Origin: Collinsella sp.
GTDB taxonomy: Bacteria; Actinomycetota; Coriobacteriia; Coriobacteriales; Coriobacteriaceae
NCBI GenBank assembly: GCA_019414025.1
Contig: DXMU01000027.1
Coordinates: forward strand, 1 to 8,589
Length of the DNA stretch: 8,589 bases
Direction: 5' to 3'
Shown: positions 1 to 6,762 of the stretch, piece by piece
How positions within the stretch are numbered: the stretch's first letter is position 1
Layout: every line of letters begins with the position of its first letter
Made by a program: the position numbers and the translations under genes
The notes under the pieces: generated by a model
What the model saw: only the letters and a program-made list of their open reading frames with translations
Databases searched by the model: none
Told to the model about the DNA's origin: nothing

Positions 1-22
1 CGAGCGGGGGCTCCTATCTTTT
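1..22 (+). terminator. 3' part of an intrinsic terminator of the gene left of the window
   Basis: The window opens with a GC-rich arm (GCGGGGGCTC) followed by CTATC and TTTTT, the usual 3' half of a rho-independent terminator. The 5' arm would lie outside the window, so pairing cannot be shown. A short GAGC/GCTC hairpin within bases 2-13 is the only pairing visible. The reading rests on arrangement alone. Confidence 0.35.
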
Positions 23-88
23 TAGTGCCCTCGGATTGGGTCATAGTGTCTGTCGGTGCCATAACATCGGCGTTGCTGTGGCTGTCGG

Positions 89-128
89 AAATGATCCGTT
101 GGGGACGGAGGAAAACGGATCATTTTTT
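89..128 (+). terminator. Intrinsic terminator upstream of tgt
   Basis: AATGATCCGTT (90-100) is the exact reverse complement of AACGGATCATT (114-124). This gives an 11-bp stem with a 13-nt loop, and A89-T125 adds one more pair. The 3' arm runs into six T residues (123-128). The T tract lies only on the plus-strand side, so it should stop rightward transcription before the tgt promoter. What it terminates is not visible; no credible gene occupies bases 1-90. Confidence 0.6.
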
Positions 129-132
129 ATCC

Positions 133-179
133 TGGTGCATTGGTGCATTGGTGCAAGGGGGCAGGTTTCCTTTGCACCA
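133..179. repeat. Four TGGTGCA heptamers: three in tandem and one inverted
   Basis: TGGTGCAT occurs at 133-140 and 141-148, TGGTGCAA follows at 149-156, and the reverse complement TTGCACCA lies at 172-179. The tandem copies have an exact 8-base period. The third copy and the inverted copy can form an 8-bp stem with a 15-nt loop. The cluster ends about 36 bases before the tgt -10 box, where a regulator could bind. The regulator is unknown; a simple slippage repeat is the alternative. Confidence 0.4.
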
Positions 180-215
180 GTTTCTGTCGAGTCGGTGCTT
201 CTTGCGGGTTGCCCG

Positions 216-221
216 TATAAT
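216..221 (+). promoter_or_regulatory. -10 box of the tgt promoter
   Basis: A perfect TATAAT sits 37 bases before the tgt start codon, placing transcription start near base 228. No good -35 hexamer is found 16-18 bases upstream, so either -35 contacts are weak or an activator helps. The GTATAATGG context resembles GTATAGTGG before the HAD gene in this window. Confidence 0.5.
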
Positions 222-258
222 GGTTTGCGTATGAACCGCAACCAAGGAGTTCCAGTTT

Positions 259-1398
<1,140 letters not shown>

Positions 1399-1547
1399 GG
1401 GCGACAGGCACGCTTGCAGAGCGTGGGCAACGGCAAAGGTTGAGCGGCAGCCGCTCGTCACATTCGCTGACGCCGGCTGCGCGACCGCTGACCGATGCCT
1501 TGCAAGCGCTTGATGCAACGTGGGTACCATACCGAATAGTTGATGTT
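1399..1547. other. tgt-LOG spacer with several short dyads
   Basis: No gene is supported here. Three compact dyads are visible. CACGCT/AGCGTG (1409-1414 and 1420-1425) has a 5-nt loop. GAGCGGC/GCCGCTC (1442-1448 and 1450-1456) is separated by one base. The self-complementary CAAGCGCTTG lies at 1503-1512. No tRNA-like cloverleaf was found. They could be part of the tgt mRNA 3' end or a small structured RNA; neither can be shown from one sequence. Confidence 0.3.
1525..1530 (+). promoter_or_regulatory. Possible weak -10 box before the LOG-family gene
   Basis: TACCAT (in GGGTACCATACC) is the only -10-like hexamer in the gap. It has a TTGCAA at 1500-1505 with a long 19-base spacer. If used, transcription would start near 1537 and the strong terminator at 1548-1594 would lie in the leader. 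The match to consensus is poor. Confidence 0.22.
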
Positions 1548-1594
1548 CGGGCGGGTGTTTGGCGCATGGCGTCGACCCCGCCCGTTTCTTTTTT
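1548..1594 (+). terminator. Intrinsic terminator between tgt and the LOG-family gene
   Basis: CGGGCGGG (1548-1555) pairs perfectly with CCCGCCCG (1577-1584) and is followed by TTTCTTTTTT (1585-1594). This is a strong rightward rho-independent terminator. It ends only 14 bases before the ATG of the next gene and overlaps the place where a leader would be. It either ends tgt transcripts with the LOG promoter hidden further on, or acts as an attenuator of the LOG gene. Confidence 0.7.
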
Positions 1595-1608
1595 CGATAG
1601 GAGTACCC

Positions 1609-2367
1609 ATGATTAAGAACGAGAACGTCGAAGGCGAGCCCGCCTACGACGAGACGTACCGCCGCGGCCCCGTGGTCATGCGCGGGCCCATGATTCCTAA
1701 AGACAATACCTACGCCAACCTGCTGGCGCCCGAGGATTCGACCGACTGGCTGCATGCCGATCCATGGCGCGTGCTGCGTATCCAGGCCGAGTTCGTCGAT
1801 GGATTTGGCGCACTCGCCGAGCTTGGCCCCGCGGTGACTATCTTCGGCAGTGCCCGCACGCCCAAGACCGATCCGCTCTACAAGGCAGCGCGCACGGTCG
1901 GCCGCAAGATCGCGCAGCGCGGCGTGGCGGTCATCACCGGCGGCGGTCCCGGCATTATGGAGGCGGCCAACAGGGGAGCGGCGAGCGTTAACGGCAAGTC
2001 GGTTGGCTTAGGTATTGAGCTACCGCACGAGCAGGGGCTCAACAAATACGTGAACCTCGGCATGGACTTCCGCTACTTCTTTGTGCGCAAGACCATGTTC
2101 GTCAAATACAGCTCGGGCGCCATCGTGTTTCCCGGCGGCTTTGGCACGCTCGACGAGATGTTCGAGGTGCTCACGCTGGTGCAGACGCACAAGGTCAAGC
2201 GCATGCCGCTCGTGCTGGTGGGCAGCGAGTACTGGCAGGGCCTATTCGACTGGCTCAACGGTCCGGTGATGGACGCCGGTATGATCAGCCCGCTCGATCC
2301 CGAGCTCGTGCACATCACCGACGACCTCAACGAAGCCGTCGACGTCGTCCTGAGCGGGCTGATGTAG
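1609..2367 (+). CDS. LOG-family protein (TIGR00730-type Rossmann-fold nucleotide phosphoribohydrolase)
   Basis: Members of this family hydrolyse nucleoside 5'-monophosphates to base and ribose 5-phosphate. Plant and some bacterial LOG proteins activate cytokinins this way, but in most bacteria the physiological substrate is not settled. The 252-residue product shows the Rossmann glycine loop GGGPGIMEAANRG (111-123) and the family signature PGGFGTLDE (175-183). R160-K161 precede the signature at the expected place. A roughly 70-residue N-terminal extension before the core makes it longer than the compact ~190-residue LOG proteins. The start at ATG 1609 is chosen because AGGAG (1599-1603) lies five bases upstream; an in-frame ATG at 1540 lies upstream of the terminator stem and has no binding site. 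The gene appears monocistronic. Confidence 0.9.
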   Translation: MIKNENVEGEPAYDETYRRGPVVMRGPMIPKDNTYANLLAPEDSTDWLHADPWRVLRIQAEFVDGFGALAELGPAVTIFGSARTPKTDPLYKAARTVGRKIAQRGVAVITGGGPGIMEAANRGAASVNGKSVGLGIELPHEQGLNKYVNLGMDFRYFFVRKTMFVKYSSGAIVFPGGFGTLDEMFEVLTLVQTHKVKRMPLVLVGSEYWQGLFDWLNGPVMDAGMISPLDPELVHITDDLNEAVDVVLSGLM

Positions 2368-2397
2368 AGCAATCGTGCCGCCGCGACATGAATATGC

Positions 2398-2440
2398 ATG
2401 GCAATCTGATGCTATCTAACATCAGATTGCCATTTCTTTT
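2398..2440 (+). terminator. 14-bp perfect hairpin: LOG terminator and possible toxin-antitoxin operator
   Basis: ATGGCAATCTGATG (2398-2411) and CATCAGATTGCCAT (2420-2433) are exact reverse complements around an 8-nt loop, followed by TTTCTTTT (2433-2440). Position and T tract fit a terminator for the LOG gene. The right arm also covers the -35 area of the next promoter, where DinJ/RelB-type ribbon-helix-helix antitoxins bind palindromic operators. Both roles may hold. Confidence 0.55.
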
Positions 2441-2443
2441 GGG

Positions 2444-2449
2444 TATACT
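2444..2449 (+). promoter_or_regulatory. -10 box of the toxin-antitoxin operon
   Basis: TATACT (in GGGTATACTG) lies 31 bases before the antitoxin ATG. The -35 region falls inside the right arm of the 2398-2433 palindrome and has no clear TTGACA match. A regulator bound to the palindrome would block this promoter, as expected for autoregulation. Confidence 0.45.
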
Positions 2450-2480
2450 GATGCAAAAGACGAGGGCGAGGAGGTCACGT

Positions 2481-2780
2481 ATGTCTACTGCAACGATTAA
2501 GCCCACGACGGTCCGCATCGAGGAGGGGCTCAAGGAGCAGGCGACTGAGTTTTTAGATTCGGTTGGCCTGAGCCTTAATTCTTATCTCAACCTTGCTGTT
2601 CGGCAGCTTGTGAACCAGCGGAAGATCCCGTTTGAGATTGTGGGGCGACCGGAGGTGCCCAACGAGGCGACGAGGCGTGCTATGGTGATCGCCGAGGCCC
2701 ATGAGCTGGGAATTCTGCCGGACGACAGCCCGTCATTCGATAACGTCGATGAGTTGATGACGTTTCTCGATGAGGACTAG
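2481..2780 (+). CDS. DinJ/RelB-type ribbon-helix-helix antitoxin
   Basis: This is the labile antitoxin of a type II pair: it neutralises the toxin encoded next door and represses the operon by binding operator DNA as a dimer. The 99-residue product has the ribbon strand TTVRIEE (9-15), helices from about 16 to 47 with SLNSYLNLAV (31-40) at the second-helix turn, and the RKIPFEI segment (48-53) typical of DinJ. The C-terminal half (60-99) is acidic and Pro-containing, as expected for a toxin-wrapping tail. ATG 2481 is chosen because AGGAGGT (2469-2475) sits five bases upstream; in-frame ATGs at 2388 and 2451 lack a binding site, and 2388 lies upstream of the promoter. The toxin ATG follows three bases after the stop. 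Confidence 0.88.
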   Translation: MSTATIKPTTVRIEEGLKEQATEFLDSVGLSLNSYLNLAVRQLVNQRKIPFEIVGRPEVPNEATRRAMVIAEAHELGILPDDSPSFDNVDELMTFLDED

Positions 2781-2783
2781 GCG

Positions 2784-3092
2784 ATGTTTGAGATTAAGGT
2801 CGAGGCTCAGTTTAAGGCCGACTATAAGCGAACGATGCAGAGCCATCCGCAGCTAAAAACCGAGTTTAAGGCAGCTATCGCCGAGCTTGCTGCGCATGGT
2901 TCACTTCCGGCGGAATACGGTGCCCACGAGCTCTCTAACCCGGGCGGCAATTACAACGGTCACATCGATTTTCATCTTTCCGATGGCCTGGTCGACGTGG
3001 TCGTTCTTTACCTGCCGCATAAAACTAACCCAGTGATCCGACTGGTCAGAATGGGTTCGCATCAAGAGTTATTTCAGGGCCCGTTGAGCTAA
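2784..3092 (+). CDS. YafQ-type (RelE superfamily) mRNA interferase toxin
   Basis: Toxins of this family bind the ribosome A site and cleave mRNA in translation. The 102-residue product keeps the family layout: LPAEYGAHEL (41-50), an H/D-rich strand (59-71) and the end motif RMGSHQELF (89-97). By alignment from memory with E. coli YafQ, H48, D62, H64, D71, R89, H93 and F97 match its H50, D61, H63, D67, R83, H87 and F91. YafQ W68 is replaced by V72, and about three extra residues separate H64 from D71. The catalytic set therefore looks mostly intact. The gene starts three bases after the antitoxin stop, with GAGGA (2772-2776) inside the antitoxin's last codons, so translation is probably coupled. 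It converges on the primase-helicase gene. Confidence 0.87.
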   Translation: MFEIKVEAQFKADYKRTMQSHPQLKTEFKAAIAELAAHGSLPAEYGAHELSNPGGNYNGHIDFHLSDGLVDVVVLYLPHKTNPVIRLVRMGSHQELFQGPLS

Positions 3093-3107
3093 CCGCCTGC
3101 TTCTAAG

Positions 3108-3170
3108 TTGCGGTGGAATAGGGACTGATTTGCGGCTGATAAGCCAAAAACAGTCCCTATTCCACCGCAA
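3108..3170 (+). repeat. Palindromic repeat, copy 1 (20-bp perfect stem)
   Basis: Bases 3108-3127 and 3151-3170 are exact reverse complements (outer part TTGCGGTGGAATAG). The 23-nt loop contains a further GGCT-GATA-AGCC mini-hairpin. The repeat lies between the convergent toxin and primase-helicase genes. The last codons and TAG of the latter lie inside its right arm. There is no T tract, so a role as an ordinary intrinsic terminator is doubtful. Copies 2 and 3 lie at 6666-6734 and 6763-6823. Confidence 0.85.
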
Positions 3171-6141
3171 GTGATGGCGATGTTCCGTCTGTTGACGCGG
3201 CATCTGGCTTTCCCTTGTGGCTGACTTCGTCTAAGAGCTCCGCTGCGATCTCGCTGTTTTTGAACCTGATGCTGCAGTCTTCGTTCTTTGGGAAAGCTAG
3301 CAGCTGGATCGTTCCGTACCAGACAGTTTCTTCGTCAATTATCACTGCACACAAACGCCCTTCTGCTCTAATGGCATACTCGACGTTCATTTCGGCCAAA
3401 GTCTCTTTTGCATCTTCACGCGGAGTCGAGGCAAGGTAAATCTCAAGGGCAATCCCTCGGGCAATGGCATCTCTGATTGTATCGCCGAGCTTTGCGAGGC
3501 AGGCGGTGGATGCGTAGGGGGCTGCAATGAAGATGCTTTTGGTGGCATCGGCGATGTCTTCAACTAGAACCTCTACGGCATTCGCAGGCTCTACGAGAAT
3601 GTTTTGATCGGGCTGCTCGCCGCTTCCGGTCACGTAGACTTCGTACCCAAGCTTGGCGTACGTCTTGAGTCTCTTCTGGTACATGCGGGCGAGCATGGGT
3701 ATCGACAAATCAACGTAGTCGAATATCTCAACCCGCTGTTTGCCGTCGTAGTTTCTATGCAGCCTGCCTGCCTGTTGCGTTACGCTGCCATCCCAGGCTA
3801 TCGGCGTCGCAATAAACAAGTTGTCGAGATATGCAAGGTCGAACCCCTCGCTCAGGAGGCTTTCGGTGGCAACAATGATTCTGCACTCGTGCTCAAAGCC
3901 GGGAAGCTTGCTCAGTATCGCCTTCCTCTCTTTAGCATCGATTTCCCCGGTGAGGAGGATGGGCTCGTGTCCGCGGTCGCGAAGGAGCCTGCAAAGCTCC
4001 TCGGCATGCTTTTTCCTTTTTGAAAGCACAAGTGGGTGTCGACCGCTTGATGCGGCTTCGAGGGCATCGTCGACAATTAGTTTGTTTCTAGCTGCATGCG
4101 CGCACAGAAGGTCGAGAATCTGATTGAAGCTTGCACCTGGCTCGTAGGCGGGTAGTCGAATTCCGGTAAAACGAGGCCGTACGATGCGCTGGATGCCCTG
4201 CTGGATCGCTTGCGTTTTTGGATCGATGACATAGCGAAGCGGGCCGCAGAGCATGGAGAGTGCCCGCGTAAGACCGTCGGAGCGCTCGGGCGTTGCGGAA
4301 AGGCCGTATACGTATTTGGCCGGGGCAGACTTGAGAACAAGCTCGAGCTGTGGCGCGGCGGCGTGGTGACGTTCGTCGCAGATAATGAGGCCGTAATTAC
4401 GAACAAGGTCCTTAACTATCGGCTCCCCGGTTTGAGGGTCTTTGCCAGACAGCGACTGGAACGAAGCGACGTCGACGAGGCCGCTTACGGCATTTTTGCC
4501 TCCTCCTATTTGTCCGATGATCGGAGGCTGCCTCTTGCTGATTCGTCCTTTTGGGGTTCGGACGGGTTCTCTGTTGTCCGTAATGTCGATAAATCGCTCG
4601 AGCTGGGATTTCCATTGGGTTATGAGTGCAGTCTTGGGAACGATGACGAGCGTTGGAAGACCAATGGCGGCAATAAGATAAGCCCCGATGACGGTTTTAC
4701 CGAAGCCCGTCGGCGCGGACATGATTCCATCTTCGTACGAGAGCATCTGGTCAGCGGCGATTTGCTGTTCAGGGCGAAGGGCGCCTTTAAATGTCATCAC
4801 AATTTGATTGTCGGATTTGCGTTCGTCTGAATAGCGGACAGTAACGCCGGTTTCTTGGAGCAGCTGCTCAAGCTGAGTTTTACAGCCCCGGGGAATCGCA
4901 ACATAGCCATCTCTCAGTTCGCTAAGGTCTATGAGTCGCGGTTTACCGAATACTGATTGATGCATGGATTGCGCGCGATAGAATTCCGGGTTGGCGAATG
5001 TTGCGAGCCCGCGGATTTCCATTTGAGCCGCTGGACTCAGAGACTTCTCGGGGATGTACAGCATATCGGCTTGTGTGACGGGCAGCGATGAGGGAAAGTC
5101 TCGCGATGTGAGCGGTAGCCGCTTTCGTGGTTTTTGGGCATATCGTTTGGTTTTGTTTGCCACCGCAACTGTTGCTAGCCCGTGTGGGTTGTTTCCAGTG
5201 GCCTCGATCAAATTATGCACCGTCGAGCGCGGAATCAGCTGGATTTGGGACAGGTAGAGCCATTGGTCGGGAAAGGGCTCGAATTGCTCGTCTACAAATA
5301 CGCTGTTTCCTTCACGTTGTGCCTTGCCTTGAAAGGGAAGTGCGATGAGGTTTCCAAAGCCTCCATCGGGGATAGTGACCTGAGCGGGGAGCATTCGATC
5401 AAAGGCCTCGAACGTGATTGTTTTATTAAGCGCCGCGGCTTCGGTTATGAGGTAACTTCCAAACTCTCTGGCAGCCTTTGCGTCGATTGGCTCGAGGAAG
5501 AAAAACCAGATGTGTGCGCCGTTGCCGGACCTTGAGCGCTCAACGGCGGCGTTAATGCCCCGTCGTTTTGCAACAAGCCGTACGGCATTTGTTGCCTCTT
5601 TCCAGTCCGCTTTGTCAAAATCGATGACGAGAACTTTCGTGTTGCAGTTCCTGTCGAGCACATATTGCCCGAGGACGTCACGGAATCGGTCGTCCTTGCC
5701 TTTAAAGTGAGCGATGATTGTGGCATCGCTTAATTCGGGGAAGACGCGATTTGTGCACTCCGCGCATCTGATTCTTTGTTGGGCTGCTTTGGGGCAAATT
5801 CCCGGTTTCCACTCATTTGCGCAAGCGGGCGTATAGCCGATGCCCCCGTCTTTTCTGCGATATCCATGAGCGTAAACATCTTTGCGGCAAGTAAAGAGAC
5901 TGCGAAAGAGTTCGAGTTTGTCACGTGCTGGGCTCGCGCTGGTGACGATGCCCTCGATTTGCGCTCGTTCGTCGAACAAAGCGCCAGCTTCTTCCCACTC
6001 TTCAAGAGTGACGTAGCGTACGTCTGAACCGTTGTTGCAAATGACGATTTGTCGGTGTTGGTCCGATATATGCGTGATCGTCTGATCGTATTTAAATTGT
6101 GCGGTCCCAAAGAGGGCGTATTGATGCATGGTGTTGCCCAT
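3157..6141 (-). CDS. Primase-helicase fusion: TOTE-type AEP primase, SF2 helicase and PLD-like domain
   Basis: The 994-residue protein is a predicted nucleic-acid-acting conflict or defence enzyme; the family's biology is unproven. In order: an uncharacterised N-terminus (1-100); a probable zinc cluster C107, C116, C126, C129; and an archaeo-eukaryotic primase domain (about 150-300). The primase has DFD (174-176), the SGNGAH histidine H210, F247-D248 and the subfamily motif GGFGNLIALPFQG (260-272). After a linker comes an SF2 helicase (about 450-830) with Walker A TGFGKT (478-483), DERHH (589-593), SAT (615-617) and QQAGRLHR (789-796). Last is a PLD-like domain (855-972) whose HxK is replaced by R-L-C (929-931). 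All primase and helicase catalytic residues look present. ATG 6141 is preferred because AAGGA lies ten bases upstream; M5 is possible. Codon use is more mixed than in tgt. The stop codon lies in palindrome copy 1. Confidence 0.85.
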   Translation of the reverse strand: MGNTMHQYALFGTAQFKYDQTITHISDQHRQIVICNNGSDVRYVTLEEWEEAGALFDERAQIEGIVTSASPARDKLELFRSLFTCRKDVYAHGYRRKDGGIGYTPACANEWKPGICPKAAQQRIRCAECTNRVFPELSDATIIAHFKGKDDRFRDVLGQYVLDRNCNTKVLVIDFDKADWKEATNAVRLVAKRRGINAAVERSRSGNGAHIWFFFLEPIDAKAAREFGSYLITEAAALNKTITFEAFDRMLPAQVTIPDGGFGNLIALPFQGKAQREGNSVFVDEQFEPFPDQWLYLSQIQLIPRSTVHNLIEATGNNPHGLATVAVANKTKRYAQKPRKRLPLTSRDFPSSLPVTQADMLYIPEKSLSPAAQMEIRGLATFANPEFYRAQSMHQSVFGKPRLIDLSELRDGYVAIPRGCKTQLEQLLQETGVTVRYSDERKSDNQIVMTFKGALRPEQQIAADQMLSYEDGIMSAPTGFGKTVIGAYLIAAIGLPTLVIVPKTALITQWKSQLERFIDITDNREPVRTPKGRISKRQPPIIGQIGGGKNAVSGLVDVASFQSLSGKDPQTGEPIVKDLVRNYGLIICDERHHAAAPQLELVLKSAPAKYVYGLSATPERSDGLTRALSMLCGPLRYVIDPKTQAIQQGIQRIVRPRFTGIRLPAYEPGASFNQILDLLCAHAARNKLIVDDALEAASSGRHPLVLSKRKKHAEELCRLLRDRGHEPILLTGEIDAKERKAILSKLPGFEHECRIIVATESLLSEGFDLAYLDNLFIATPIAWDGSVTQQAGRLHRNYDGKQRVEIFDYVDLSIPMLARMYQKRLKTYAKLGYEVYVTGSGEQPDQNILVEPANAVEVLVEDIADATKSIFIAAPYASTACLAKLGDTIRDAIARGIALEIYLASTPREDAKETLAEMNVEYAIRAEGRLCAVIIDEETVWYGTIQLLAFPKNEDCSIRFKNSEIAAELLDEVSHKGKPDAASTDGTSPSLAVE

Positions 6142-6240
6142 TTGAATGCCGTCCTTGTACTGGAGTTGTTGAGACGAGGGTACGGCATTGCGGCTTTTTG
6201 GGATATCTAATTTCGATTCAAGTTCGCTAATGGCGAGGGA

Positions 6241-6354
6241 TTATTCCGCGAGCGGCTTTCGGTCGATGTCAAAGCGCGCGACGGCCCTTGATAACCAGGA
6301 TTTGCGGTCATGTGGGTAGCCGGAGGCATACAGAGCGTGCTTCATTCGGACCTG
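6241..6354 (-). pseudogene. C-terminal remnant of an unrecognised gene interrupted by the inverted-repeat element
   Basis: Reading the minus strand toward TAA at 6241-6243 gives about 37 residues ending in RKSWLSRAVARFDIDRKPLA and E, with protein-like composition. If the element at 6356-6573 and one copy of the flanking CTGG are removed, the same frame stays open through about 6716 (…RELRLAPDDT before the junction). No ATG or GTG start is found on the right side before palindrome copy 2, so the N-terminus is missing. Within the element the frame meets a stop (6439-6441); an ATG at 6400-6402 could start a 53-residue protein, but it has no ribosome binding site. I do not recognise the family. 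A chance open frame remains possible. Confidence 0.35.
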
Positions 6355-6355
6355 G

Positions 6356-6573
6356 TGGGCAAAAAATGGCAAATATGAGTACTGTTGCTTAGTTAGTACC
6401 ATATTATTTGGAAAGTATTTAAGACCAATTGGCTGAATTTAAATATATTCAACCCCCTAACCACGACGATTCGGGGCTCTACAGCGCTTGAAATCGGTGG
6501 AAGTGGACAATTTCAGCTAGATTTTGCTGTTACTAAAATTGTGACAGTACTCATATTTGCCATTTTTTGCCCA
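6356..6573. mobile_element. MITE-like element with 30-bp perfect terminal inverted repeats
   Basis: Bases 6356-6385 and 6544-6573 are perfect reverse complements (outer part TGGGCAAAAAATGGC, inner end GAGTACTGT). The 158-bp interior is strikingly AT-rich and has no coding capacity for a transposase. Direct CTGG copies flank it (6352-6355 and 6574-6577), consistent with a 4-bp target duplication; one extra pair (6355/6574) extends the repeat, so the exact border is uncertain. The interior contains lesser dyads such as TGAAT/ATTCA around 6433-6451. It resembles a non-autonomous miniature element moved by a transposase elsewhere. I cannot name its family. Confidence 0.55.
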
Positions 6574-6665
6574 CTGGGTATCGTCGGGGGCTAGTCGAAG
6601 CTCCCTCAAACAGCTGGGAATGCGCCGATCGCCAGCATATCTTGCATATGGATGGCGCAGCAAAA

Positions 6666-6734
6666 AAGTTGCGGTGGAATAGTTCCTGTTGGGGCTCTCT
6701 TGGTCTCCAAACAGGAACTATTTCACCGCAACTT
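6666..6734 (+). repeat. Palindromic repeat, copy 2 (25-bp stem, divergent inner arms)
   Basis: Bases 6666-6690 pair with 6710-6734 over 25 positions, with a single G-U wobble (6677/6723). The outer arm TTGCGGTGGAATAG matches copy 1, but the inner arm is TTCCTGTT/AACAGGAA instead of GGGACTG/CAGTCCC, so both sides changed together. The loop differs entirely and can add GG(GG)/(CT)CC pairs after a bulged A. No T tract follows. Confidence 0.8.
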
Positions 6735-6762
6735 CCAAAGGATTCGAGCGCCTCTCTTGGGC

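Noticed and set aside
133..156. Tandem TGGTGCAT copies as a CRISPR array
   Set aside because: The units are 8 bases long with no spacers and there are no cas genes.
25..234. Possible small hydrophobic protein starting with GTG at 25
   Set aside because: It has no ribosome binding site, and the frame runs through the terminator hairpin at 89-128 and over the tgt -10 box.
222..258. preQ1 riboswitch in the tgt leader
   Set aside because: The predicted leader is only about 30 bases and lacks the stem-loop and A-rich tail of preQ1 classes.
3108..3170. Palindrome copy 1 as a bidirectional intrinsic terminator
   Set aside because: The stem is strong, but neither strand has a T tract after it, so rho-independent termination is not supported by the sequence.
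6240..6272. Minus-strand TTGACA (6267-6272) with AATAAT (6240-6245) as the primase-helicase promoter
   Set aside because: The spacer is 21 bases, too long for a standard sigma-70-type promoter, and the -10 overlaps the remnant's stop codon. It is noted only as a weak possibility.
6356..6573. Element as a full insertion sequence
   Set aside because: Only 158 bases lie between the inverted repeats, with stops in the frames checked and no transposase coding capacity.
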